A stretch of 6,062 nucleotides of DNA from Candidatus Hydrogenedentota bacterium (GCA_003552765.1 PUOI01000323.1:1-6062), one strand, 5' to 3'. Shown: positions 1 to 5,778, counted from the first letter of the stretch. A program made the numbers and translations. Notes: a model not told the origin generated them from the sequence alone.

Positions 1-1206
1 GATGACTCGGTCGAATTTGTCCGGCAACGCCATGGTCACGACAGCCGTGTGCGCATTCTCCAGTTTCAGCACAACCTGGGTTGGTCGGGGGCGAATAACC
101 AGGGCATGGAAGCCGCCCTCGCAGCGGGCGCCGATTATGTGTTTCTTCTCAATAACGACACGGCCCTCGCGCCCGATTGCGTGGAAAAACTCGTGGCGTT
201 GGGCGAGACTCGTCCGGATCTGGGGGCTATTGCGCCAAAGATGCGGTTGTTTCATGAGCAGCAGATCCTGAATTCCGCCGGGCTTGAATGCTCTATCATC
301 GGCGCCTGCTGGGATCGCGGGCTGGGGCGGCTCGATGGCCCGGAATGGGACGCGCCGGTCTCCGCGGCGGGCGTGTGCGGCGGCGCCATGTTCATCCGGG
401 CTGGGGCGCTGGAAAAAGCAGGCATGCTGCCCGTCGATTTCGAGATCTACCTTGACGACCTGGATCTCTGCCTGCGCATTTGGGATGCAGGCTACGAGAT
501 CCAGACGTGTCCGGAAGCGGACGTCCGGCACAAGTTCAGCGCCACCATGGGCAGCGGGGAAAAGCTTCGCCGGAAGTACTACCTGAACAACCGGAACCGC
601 TGGCGCCTTATCCTGCGCAACTGGCCTCTGCGTTATTGGCCCCGCGCCGCCGCGTTGGCGCTTGTGGGCGAGACGCGGGCGATAGGCCGGGCGTTGCTGG
701 ACGGGGAAGCGTGGAAGGCTTGGCTTCACGTGCGGTCATGGCTGGACGGTCTCCTATATTTGCGAAAAGCCTTCCCGGAACGCCGCCGTACCAACAAGCG
801 CGGCCTACGGCGAGGCCGTTTCTGGCCCCTGATTCGCACCGCGCCGCTCTTCTTCCCTGGAACGGAACTCCCGGAGCGGGGCTGGTATTCGGAGCGGGTC
901 ATCGAAGGGCAATGCGTGCGTCCCATTGCGCGGGAAGCTTGGCTCGAAACTCAAGGCGGAGACATCACGCTTACGCTGCTGAACCCCTATCCGGCTCTGG
1001 GGGCCGCGGAAGTCGACGTGGAGCAGGAGGGACGCATTCTCCTCACCCTCGAAACCCGCCGTCAGACCGAACAGCGGCTCTCCCTGGCGCCTGGCGTGGC
1101 GGTCTTCCGGGCTAGGCATATCTTCCGCGCCGAGGACACGGGCGAGCGTATCGACCTTGGGGGATGCCTGCGGATCGAGTGGCGCGTGCCGAGCATTTGG
1201 CGCTAA
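1..1206 (+). CDS. Family 2 glycosyltransferase (rhamnosyltransferase-like), 5' end missing
   Basis: This gene enters from the left edge in frame 1; 401 residues are visible. The first visible residues (DDSVEFV) fit the region after the 'DNxSxD' nucleotide-binding motif of GT2 enzymes, so only about 40-50 N-terminal residues are probably missing. The GTG at 49 is internal, not the start. Seen: NLGWSGANNQG, then the metal-binding motif LLNNDT (visible residues 49-54), a glycine-rich VCGGAMFIR segment, the catalytic-base region YLDDLDLCLR (150-159), and HKFSATMGS followed by YYLNNRNRW. Family knowledge: such enzymes transfer a nucleotide-activated sugar during cell-surface polysaccharide or O-antigen synthesis, on the cytoplasmic side of the membrane. 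Odd points: the usual E-D pair is D-D here, and about 115 extra residues (roughly 283-401) form a beta-rich C-terminal region outside the GT-A domain. The sugar and acceptor cannot be told. Confidence 0.9.
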   Translation, partial: DDSVEFVRQRHGHDSRVRILQFQHNLGWSGANNQGMEAALAAGADYVFLLNNDTALAPDCVEKLVALGETRPDLGAIAPKMRLFHEQQILNSAGLECSIIGACWDRGLGRLDGPEWDAPVSAAGVCGGAMFIRAGALEKAGMLPVDFEIYLDDLDLCLRIWDAGYEIQTCPEADVRHKFSATMGSGEKLRRKYYLNNRNRWRLILRNWPLRYWPRAAALALVGETRAIGRALLDGEAWKAWLHVRSWLDGLLYLRKAFPERRRTNKRGLRRGRFWPLIRTAPLFFPGTELPERGWYSERVIEGQCVRPIAREAWLETQGGDITLTLLNPYPALGAAEVDVEQEGRILLTLETRRQTEQRLSLAPGVAVFRARHIFRAEDTGERIDLGGCLRIEWRVPSIWR

Positions 1207-1285
1207 ACCGCGGGCTTGCATGGGGCGCCGCGGCCAAGGCATACTAGCGGCTTATAGTGGAGTCCTTATCAGATGCAATGCTGGG

Positions 1286-1711
1286 ATGCTGCTTATGCTG
1301 CACTATGACGAGATATTGAGGCCGCTGAGTTCCGAAACGCTTACCCACGGCATCCGGGTCCGGACCGAGAGCCGCTACGTCCCCGAAAAATCGGACCCCC
1401 GGAATCGCCACTATTTCTTCACGCACACCATATGGATCAGCAACGAAGGCGCCGAGCCCGCCCGTCTTCTCACGCGCAGTTGGCGCATCACCGATGGGAC
1501 CGGGTATGTCCGGCGCGCGCGGGGCTCCGGCGTTACGGGCAAACAACCCCGCCTTGAACCCGGTGAAACCTTCACCTACACGAGCCCCAGCCCATTGCCG
1601 GCCCCTATCGGACATATGCGTGGCTGCTACCACATGGTGCGGGATAATGGCGAACTCTTCAATGTGTTCATTGGAGAGTTCTTGCTTTTGGCCCCGCCGC
1701 AACTCAACTAA
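1286..1711 (+). CDS. apaG: ApaG (DUF525) family protein
   Basis: A 141-residue protein matching the ApaG family over nearly its whole length (E. coli ApaG is about 125 residues). Seen: THGIRVRTESRYVPEKSDP at the N-terminus, ISNEGAEPARLLTRSWRITD (51-70), the signature GVTGKQPRLEPGETFTYTS (82-100), and GHMRGCYHMV (109-118). Family knowledge: ApaG folds as a fibronectin-III-like beta-sandwich; E. coli mutants are linked to Co2+ resistance and Mg2+ efflux, but its biochemical role is not settled. The start is uncertain: ATG at 1286 or 1295 gives the expected length, but neither has a clear Shine-Dalgarno sequence. An in-frame ATG at 1220 would add 22 residues with no family match. The gene lies 79 bases after the glycosyltransferase. 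A TATAGT at 1253-1258 could be a -10 box, but no good -35 precedes it, so either read-through or an own weak promoter is possible. Confidence 0.92.
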   Translation: MLLMLHYDEILRPLSSETLTHGIRVRTESRYVPEKSDPRNRHYFFTHTIWISNEGAEPARLLTRSWRITDGTGYVRRARGSGVTGKQPRLEPGETFTYTSPSPLPAPIGHMRGCYHMVRDNGELFNVFIGEFLLLAPPQLN

Positions 1712-1741
1712 GCGGAGCAGCCGGGCGTACGCAGGTTCCGT

Positions 1742-1757
1742 GGCCCTTGTCAGGGCC
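1742..1757. terminator. Candidate hairpin between convergent apaG and zinc-ribbon gene
   Basis: A perfect 6-bp inverted repeat (GGCCCT / AGGGCC) with a 4-base loop lies about 30 bases after the apaG stop, in the 85-base gap between two convergent genes. It reads the same on either strand, so it could serve both transcripts. There is no T-run after the stem on either strand, so a classical intrinsic terminator is not demonstrated. Confidence 0.3.
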
Positions 1758-1786
1758 GATGTAAGGGGCATCGCCCGTGGTTCAGA

Positions 1787-1806
1787 AAATGGGGGCTTAA
1801 CAGCCC
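1787..1806 (-). terminator. Candidate weak intrinsic terminator of the zinc-ribbon gene
   Basis: On the minus strand, GGGCT-GTTA-AGCCC overlaps the TAA stop of the gene and is followed by CCATTTTC, a short T-rich stretch. The stem is only 5 bp and overlaps the stop codon, so its strength is doubtful. Confidence 0.3.
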
Positions 1807-2414
1807 TCCGCCAACAGCACGAACAGGGTCACCGCAATGAGCCCGATGCCCATAATGGCCGCAAGCCACTGTTTGCGTTGCCTTTCGATCTGGGTCCGGG
1901 GGACCCGGTATTCGGTTGGAGCCTGTTGGACGGGTTCTTCCGCCGGACTACCGTTGGACGCATCCTCGTCTTTATCCGGCTCTTCATCGCGATCATCCGT
2001 GGCGCCGTCCAACGTGTCCTGGGCAGTGTCCAGGCCTCCGAGGTTGGGCGTCATTTCCGGGCGGATACTGGCGGGGTCCACGGTATCCTTCTGCGGAGGA
2101 CCATGAAGGGCGTCGCGGACCTCGGAAAGATTGACGCAGATGTTGCATAAGGTTCCGAGTTCTGTCTTATGAGCGTCCCATGGCCCCCGGAAGGCGCGGC
2201 CGCATCGCGCGCAGCCATCGCCTGCCCGTCCCCCGGATTGCTTGGAATCCGCCGGCTTCGTTGCTGTCGTGGAAGAGTTGGATGTGCCTGATTTTGCGTG
2301 CGTCCTGTCCGTGGCCATGAGCGCCCCGCAACGGGGACATCGCACCATGCCCGAGGAGGCGTTGGTGATGCGTATCTTGTTACCGCAGGTACAGGACAAT
2401 ACTCCTTCTGTCAT
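1797..2414 (-). CDS. Tail-anchored double zinc-ribbon membrane protein, function unknown
   Basis: A 205-residue protein I cannot assign to a named family. Seen in order: an N-terminal zinc-ribbon-like cluster (C8-x-C10 and C26-x2-C29, as CTCG...CPRCG); a Ser/Thr/Lys-rich linker (about 34-65); a second four-cysteine cluster (C68-x2-C71 and C90-x2-C93); a long acidic, Pro-rich linker (about 105-165); a basic patch (RTQIERQRKQ, 173-182); and one hydrophobic helix (about 183-201) four residues from the C-terminus. No signal peptide is present, so the zinc modules should lie in the cytoplasm with the helix as a tail anchor. The ATG at 2414 is chosen because AAGGAG lies 4 bases before it and the first zinc ribbon begins right after it. 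An upstream in-frame extension is possible but lacks family-like content. The gene is alone on its strand, convergent with apaG. A role in regulation or protein interaction at the membrane is only a guess. Confidence 0.85.
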   Translation of the reverse strand: MTEGVLSCTCGNKIRITNASSGMVRCPRCGALMATDRTHAKSGTSNSSTTATKPADSKQSGGRAGDGCARCGRAFRGPWDAHKTELGTLCNICVNLSEVRDALHGPPQKDTVDPASIRPEMTPNLGGLDTAQDTLDGATDDRDEEPDKDEDASNGSPAEEPVQQAPTEYRVPRTQIERQRKQWLAAIMGIGLIAVTLFVLLAEGC

Positions 2415-2418
2415 GACA

Positions 2419-2424
2419 CTCCTT
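2419..2424 (-). promoter_or_regulatory. Ribosome binding site AAGGAG
   Basis: A full AAGGAG lies 4 bases upstream of the ATG at 2414 on the minus strand. It decides the start of the zinc-ribbon gene in favour of MTEGVL rather than the longer in-frame opening at 2492. Confidence 0.75.
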
Positions 2425-2564
2425 CTTGTGTTTAGCGAATCGTTCGCATGAATGAGTACACTGTTAACATGGGTTGTGGTTCGGTGACACACACACTGGC
2501 TGAATTATCGGCAGACCGCCGGATTAACGCCTCTGTATTGACCATACCACAAACTGGCCGCGGA

Positions 2565-2618
2565 TGGGGGCGACCGGAGTGGGAGAGGGGGAGGGGAGAC
2601 CGCAAGGGGGCGCCGGGG
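2565..2618. other. G-rich tract on + strand (C-rich RNA downstream of the ferredoxin gene)
   Basis: Six runs of three to five G (2566-2570, 2581-2583, 2587-2591, 2593-2596, 2606-2610, 2615-2618) lie directly after the stop of the minus-strand ferredoxin gene. Runs 2581-2610 have loops of 3, 1 and 9 bases, which is compatible with a G-quadruplex on the + strand. The minus-strand transcript would be very C-rich and G-poor in the middle part, the composition expected of a Rho-loading site. The rest of the 206-base gap (2415-2620) holds a GATAAT on the minus strand (2504-2509) without a convincing -35, and a short (AC)5 run at 2487-2496; I see no gene in it. Confidence 0.4.
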
Positions 2619-2620
2619 CT

Positions 2621-2947
2621 TTACACGGCGCGGCCCGTCTCATCGTTTCCCGTGTTGATATCCGCCTCGAGAGCGGTCAAGATGGCCTCGAGATCCTCCT
2701 CCTCGACATGGGAGCACCAGATGTTATCCGGGAGGATCAAGAGATTCGGGCCTTCCTCGCATTTGTCGAGGCAGCCGGACGCGCTTACCCGGATGCAGGG
2801 CTTGAGCCCACGGGCTTTGACCATGGACTTGAGCTTCTCTCGCAAGGCGTCTCCGCCGTTCCGGCGGCAGCACACCCGCTTATGCGGCTCGCGTTCGTGG
2901 GTGCAGACCAGGACCATTTTCTGGTAAGGCAAATCGTTGCGAATCAT
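2621..2947 (-). CDS. (2Fe-2S) ferredoxin, thioredoxin-like fold
   Basis: A 108-residue stand-alone ferredoxin of the thioredoxin-fold type (as in Aquifex Fd4 and in NuoE-like domains), a cytoplasmic one-electron carrier. Seen: MVLVCTHERE with C15, then C26/C27 in KRVCCRRNGG, then SGCLDKCEEGP giving C59-x3-C63, followed by LPDNIWCSHV and a helix EEEDLEAILTALE. By family alignment the cluster ligands should be C15, C27, C59 and C63. Extra cysteines C26, C51 and C78 are present; C78 sits where the family usually has the Tyr of a 'WY' pair. The ATG at 2947 is preferred because it allows a GGAA sequence upstream and gives a short N-terminal lead; the later ATG at 2917 has no ribosome site. The redox partner is not visible nearby: no hydrogenase or other oxidoreductase gene is in the window. 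Confidence 0.88.
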   Translation of the reverse strand: MIRNDLPYQKMVLVCTHEREPHKRVCCRRNGGDALREKLKSMVKARGLKPCIRVSASGCLDKCEEGPNLLILPDNIWCSHVEEEDLEAILTALEADINTGNDETGRAV

Positions 2948-2986
2948 GGGTTCGTTCCGTGATTGTCTACTGCGTTGTGAACTAAG

Positions 2987-3016
2987 AACATACCGTATTC
3001 GCTTGGCGTTTTCCAA
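2987..3016 (-). promoter_or_regulatory. Candidate promoter for the ferredoxin gene
   Basis: On the minus strand TTGGAA (3016-3011) is separated by 18 bases from TATGTT (2992-2987). Each box matches 4 of 6 consensus positions. It would give a leader of roughly 30-35 bases before the ATG at 2947. It lies just after a strong hairpin that may end the upstream transcript, which makes a separate promoter plausible. Confidence 0.3.
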
Positions 3017-3068
3017 ACCGGCGTACAAGGACCGGACAGCGAAGACGGGATCCTTGATGTTCCCAGAA

Positions 3069-3099
3069 GAGAGGAACGGCCGCGGCCGTCAAGCCTCTC
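3069..3099 (-). terminator. Strong hairpin at the stop of the 211-residue protein gene
   Basis: On the minus strand GAGAGG and CCTCTC enclose a perfect 14-base palindrome (ACGGCCGCGGCCGT, 3076-3089), with CTTG on one side and T on the other as a small internal loop. The hairpin begins within the TGA stop codon of the gene. The bases after it (TTCTGGG) are not a real T-run, so it may act as a 3' end stabiliser or weak terminator rather than a strong intrinsic terminator. Confidence 0.45.
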
Positions 3100-3733
3100 A
3101 TGTCTCGTCCTCGTCTTCCCCGGTGCTCTCGCTGGTTGATGTCGTGTCGACTTGGGGGAGCGGCGCCGCCTCTGGATCGTGGGGAAAGGCGAACTCGAGC
3201 TGCTGGTTCCGGATGAAGTGGTACCGCTTGAGAATCCGAAGCGTTTGCAGCACCGGAGAGCCCGTATAGGCCGAGCTGACGTCAACCCGGTTGAGAAGGT
3301 CTTGCAGAAGCGCCGGGTACTCCATGACGTGGTCCACCGGGCTTTCGCGGAGAAGTTCAATGACGCGGGCCCGGGGTTGGCGGGAGACGGGGAATTCGGA
3401 AACGATAAGCAGCTTGAGATAGGGTTGGCCCTGGAAATACTCCTCCGCGGACCGCAACATTTCGTCGCTGAAGGCCGCGGTGAGGCTGGGATTCGCCTCA
3501 ATCACGGAGGGATACAGGCGTTCCCCGTGCCACGCGCGAACGGCGACGGCCGCGCGCTCCACCGATGGCATATCCAGCGGGTAAAATAGGAAGCCCTTGT
3601 CCACCGTGGATGGAACAGGATTCGGATTGTCCACGTAGAATCGCGGGCCGTCGCCCAAACGCCAGTCGGTCCAAATCCGAAAGCCGCGCAGTTCTAGGAA
3701 GCAGCGCACGATCTGGTGCGTAACGTCACTCAC
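3098..3733 (-). CDS. Conserved-looking protein of unknown function; possible degenerate PDDEXK-like fold
   Basis: A 211-residue soluble protein with no signal peptide or membrane segment; I do not recognise a named family. Predicted layout from residue patterns: helix (6-16, HQIVRCFLELRG), strand (17-26), strand around RFYVDNPNP (31-39), strand in VERAAVAVRAWHGERL (58-73), helix (89-101, DEMLRSAEEYFQG), strand YLKLLIVSEFP (105-115), helix ARVIELLRESP, helix YPALLQDLLNRV, helix PVLQTLRILKRYHF, and an acidic Ser/Thr tail (195-211). This alpha-beta-beta-beta-alpha-beta order, and the AVAVRAWHGER segment, recall PDDEXK-type proteins that have E-x-K there; here it is A-x-R, so activity would be lost. 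That is inference only. The GTG start at 3733 is supported by GAAGGA 6 bases upstream. The gene follows the TPR gene by 44 bases and is probably cotranscribed with aroB. Confidence 0.8.
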   Translation of the reverse strand: MSDVTHQIVRCFLELRGFRIWTDWRLGDGPRFYVDNPNPVPSTVDKGFLFYPLDMPSVERAAVAVRAWHGERLYPSVIEANPSLTAAFSDEMLRSAEEYFQGQPYLKLLIVSEFPVSRQPRARVIELLRESPVDHVMEYPALLQDLLNRVDVSSAYTGSPVLQTLRILKRYHFIRNQQLEFAFPHDPEAAPLPQVDTTSTSESTGEDEDET

Positions 3734-3739
3734 GGGGTT

Positions 3740-3745
3740 TCCTTC
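3740..3745 (-). promoter_or_regulatory. Ribosome binding site GAAGGA
   Basis: GAAGGA lies 6 bases before the GTG at 3733 on the minus strand. It supports a GTG start for the 211-residue protein. Confidence 0.6.
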
Positions 3746-3748
3746 AAC

Positions 3749-3766
3749 TCAATCCGTTCAATCCGT
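3749..3766. repeat. Perfect tandem 9-base repeat (TCAATCCGT x2)
   Basis: Two exact head-to-tail copies of TCAATCCGT fill 18 of the 44 bases between the TPR gene and the next gene, ending just upstream of the ribosome binding site. On the transcript they read ACGGATTGA twice. It may be chance, a replication-slippage product, or a protein/RNA binding site. Confidence 0.6.
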
Positions 3767-3777
3767 GGGCGGAAGAG

Positions 3778-4599
3778 TCAAACATTGCTCAACCATTTGC
3801 CCAGCTCATGCTCCGGATCGCGTTCGGCGACGCGTTGGCCCATGGCGCGGGCTTGATCGGTTTGCCCGAGTCTCTGGTAGCAGAGTCCCTGCTTGGCGAG
3901 GATGTCCACATCGGTAAAATGCTCGCCGTAGGCGGTGTAATAGTGGTCTTTTTCGCAATGCTTCTCCGCCTCCCGGAAATACTCCAGTGCGTTGGCGTAT
4001 TGTCCCCGCGCGAGCGCTACTTCGCCCCGGAAATAGTGCCCCTCGGGATGGTCGGGCTTGAGTTCCACCGACTTCTTCATGAGCGATTCCGCCTTTCCAA
4101 GGGCTTCCTCGGCGGCTTGAGGGTTTCCCGCGGGCAAGGCGGACCGGCCCAACAAGAAATAGGCGCCGAAATGCGAGCCGCCCTGATTAAGGGCCATCTG
4201 AGCGTTGCTCATGGCGGTGGCGTAGTCTCCCTCGCGGAAGGCGGTTTGTCCGAGCCCGAGGTAGCCGCGGGCGTTGGACGGCTCGACGGTGACCACCTCG
4301 GTGAAGATGTGTTTGGCCTGTTCCGTCCGGCCCAGGTCCAGAAGAACGAATCCGTAGTCCACGCGTGCGGTTATGTGCTGGGGTTTGCGGGTGATTACGT
4401 CGCGCAGAATGGATAGGGCTTCGTTGGCCTGGCCCATGCGGGCCTTGCACTTACCCAACTGGTGGCGCGCGGCCTCGTAGGCGCCGTCAAGTTGAAGCGC
4501 CCGCTCGAAACATTGCACCGCCCGCTCCAATTCGCCGCGCATTGAGGCGGTCAATCCCTCATCGTAATAGCTTTCCGCTGTCTCGCCGCCAAACGCCAT
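3778..4599 (-). CDS. TPR-repeat protein
   Basis: A 273-residue protein made almost wholly of tetratricopeptide repeats, a helical scaffold for protein-protein contacts. Seen: about seven repeats, at residues 8-41 (AESYYDEGL...ERALQLD), 42-75, 76-109 (VDYGFVLLDLGRTEQA...VEPSN), 110-143, 144-184, 185-228 and 229-264. The first four are regular 34-residue units; the fifth and sixth carry insertions of about 7-10 residues (around EALGKAESLMKKS and HCEKDHYYTAYGEHF). There is no signal peptide or membrane segment, so it should be cytoplasmic. The ATG at 4599 is chosen because AAGGAG lies 6 bases upstream and the first repeat begins right after it; the reading frame stays open further upstream, but only inside aroB. 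It starts 11 bases after the aroB stop, so the two are very likely translated from one mRNA. The binding partner is unknown. Confidence 0.9.
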   Translation of the reverse strand: MAFGGETAESYYDEGLTASMRGELERAVQCFERALQLDGAYEAARHQLGKCKARMGQANEALSILRDVITRKPQHITARVDYGFVLLDLGRTEQAKHIFTEVVTVEPSNARGYLGLGQTAFREGDYATAMSNAQMALNQGGSHFGAYFLLGRSALPAGNPQAAEEALGKAESLMKKSVELKPDHPEGHYFRGEVALARGQYANALEYFREAEKHCEKDHYYTAYGEHFTDVDILAKQGLCYQRLGQTDQARAMGQRVAERDPEHELGKWLSNV

Positions 4600-4605
4600 G
4601 ATGTG

Positions 4606-4611
4606 CTCCTT
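4606..4611 (-). promoter_or_regulatory. Ribosome binding site AAGGAG overlapping the aroB stop
   Basis: On the minus strand AAGGAG begins with the last A of the aroB TGA stop and lies 6 bases before the ATG at 4599. Ribosomes ending aroB would be positioned at the start of the TPR gene, which suggests translational coupling. Confidence 0.75.
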
Positions 4612-5702
4612 CACCTTCCGTTCATCAGCGCCCGCAAGGCGCGGCGGGCTTGTTCCTCGGTAACATCGCTCCGTTGAACCACGTGCCCCATCCGGTCGGC
4701 CACCACAAACCGCATCTGCCCGGCACGGGCCTTCTTGTCGTGTTTCATCGCCTCGACCACGCTGTCCATCGGCAATTCCGGCCATTGAACGGGCAAGCCG
4801 TACGCCGCGATGCAATCCCGCTGCCGCTGAACGAACAGGTCGTCGACGAGTCCCAGTTCCCGCCCGAGCCATCCCGCGGCATGCATGCCCAGCGCGATGG
4901 CTTCGCCGTGCAAAAAGGTATTGTACCCGCTAGCCGCCTCGATGCCATGGCCGAAAGTGTGGCCATAGTTCAAAATGGCGCGGCGGCCGCCTTCCCGTTC
5001 GTCCTCGGCCACGACGGCGGACTTGATTTCGCACGAGCGCCGGATGGGGAAGGTCAGCGCTTCGAGATCGCGCCCGAGTATGGCCTCGGCGTGTTGTTCC
5101 ATGTAGGCGAACAGGTTCTCGTCCGCAATCACCCCATGCTTGATGACCTCGGCCAAGCCGGCCCGGACTTCGCGATCGGGGAGGGTCTCCAAGAAGGAGG
5201 GCTCGATAACCACGGCCACGGGCTGGTGGAACGCGCCGATGATATTCTTCGCCAGGGGATGATTCACGCCTGTCTTCCCGCCAACACTGGAATCGACCTG
5301 CGCCACGATCGTGGTGGGGATCTGAATATAGGGGAGTCCCCGCATGTAGGCGGCCGCCGCGAATCCCGCGATATCGCCAAGCACGCCTCCACCCAGCGCC
5401 ACGACTAAACCGCCGCGATCCAGACCGCCCTCTAGGAAATGACCGCACAAGGCTTCGATTTGGGCCAGCCGCTTGTGTTGTTCGCCGGCCGGAATCTCGC
5501 ACCGAATCACGCGGCCGCCGCCTTCCTCGATGAGCTTGGCCACGCGGTCTCCGTACAAAGGCGCCACATTGGAGTCGCTTACCAGCGCCACCCCGCCCGT
5601 GGGCTTTTGCCGCGCCACCACGCGGGATAGTTCGGTCAGTGCTCCTTCTCCAATGAGGATGGGATAAGAACGCTCGCCCAGTTCAACCGTTACGGTGTCC
5701 AT
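4611..5702 (-). CDS. aroB: 3-dehydroquinate synthase
   Basis: AroB converts 3-deoxy-D-arabino-heptulosonate 7-phosphate to 3-dehydroquinate, the second step of the shikimate pathway to chorismate and aromatic amino acids, using NAD+ and a divalent metal (Zn2+ or Co2+) in the cytoplasm. The 363 residues match the family's usual length. Seen: SDSNVAPLYG (42-51), the NAD-binding glycine loop GGGVLGD (104-110), AYMRGLPYIQIPTT (118-131), the active-site stretch VDSSVGGKTGVN (136-147), KNIIGAFHQP (152-161), LAEVIKHG with metal ligand E185, NYGHTFGH with metal ligand H248, LHGEA with metal ligand H265, and KHDKK (320-324). All expected catalytic and metal residues are present, so it should be active. 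The ATG at 5702 fits the family N-terminus; the ribosome site before it is weak (GGAG about 12 bases upstream). It appears to head the aroB-TPR-unknown unit and is divergent from the Smr gene. Confidence 0.98.
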   Translation of the reverse strand: MDTVTVELGERSYPILIGEGALTELSRVVARQKPTGGVALVSDSNVAPLYGDRVAKLIEEGGGRVIRCEIPAGEQHKRLAQIEALCGHFLEGGLDRGGLVVALGGGVLGDIAGFAAAAYMRGLPYIQIPTTIVAQVDSSVGGKTGVNHPLAKNIIGAFHQPVAVVIEPSFLETLPDREVRAGLAEVIKHGVIADENLFAYMEQHAEAILGRDLEALTFPIRRSCEIKSAVVAEDEREGGRRAILNYGHTFGHGIEAASGYNTFLHGEAIALGMHAAGWLGRELGLVDDLFVQRQRDCIAAYGLPVQWPELPMDSVVEAMKHDKKARAGQMRFVVADRMGHVVQRSDVTEEQARRALRALMNGR

Positions 5703-5706
5703 GTTC

Positions 5707-5712
5707 TATAAT
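5707..5712 (+). promoter_or_regulatory. Candidate -10 box (TATAAT) toward the Smr gene
   Basis: A perfect TATAAT on the + strand lies just upstream of the aroB start codon and points to the Smr gene 150 bases away. The best -35 candidate (TTCAAC, 5682-5687) is poor and 19 bases away, and there is no extended -10, so this is only a possibility. Confidence 0.25.
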
Positions 5713-5778
5713 CACTCCAGCGTGTGCTCACGGCGCGCAAGAAAACGGCGCATGCCATCTATCCCCAATTCCCGGGTC

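Noticed and set aside
805..1771. Two long minus-strand open frames (805-1242 and 1244-1771) opposite the glycosyltransferase and apaG
   Set aside because: The + strand carries clear family motifs here. The minus frames are Arg/Pro/Gly-rich without motifs, as expected of antisense frames in GC-rich coding DNA.
1494..2150. + strand open frame across the apaG end and into the zinc-ribbon gene
   Set aside because: It overlaps two supported genes in another frame or strand and has no recognisable content.
2487..2496. (AC)5 dinucleotide run
   Set aside because: Only ten bases; too short to treat as a microsatellite.
2448..2962. + strand open frames opposite the ferredoxin gene
   Set aside because: They are antisense to a gene with all its cluster ligands in place, and show no family pattern.
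3808..4416. 202-residue + strand open frame opposite the TPR gene
   Set aside because: The minus strand has regular 34-residue TPR units; the + frame is its mirror and has no ribosome site.
4600..4872. Possible 91-residue N-terminal extension of the TPR protein
   Set aside because: It lies inside aroB in another frame, is Arg/Gly-rich, and the ATG at 4599 has a strong ribosome site and begins directly before the first repeat.
4650..5408. 252-residue + strand open frame opposite aroB
   Set aside because: AroB on the minus strand has every catalytic motif intact. The + frame is a His/Gly/Arg-rich shadow.
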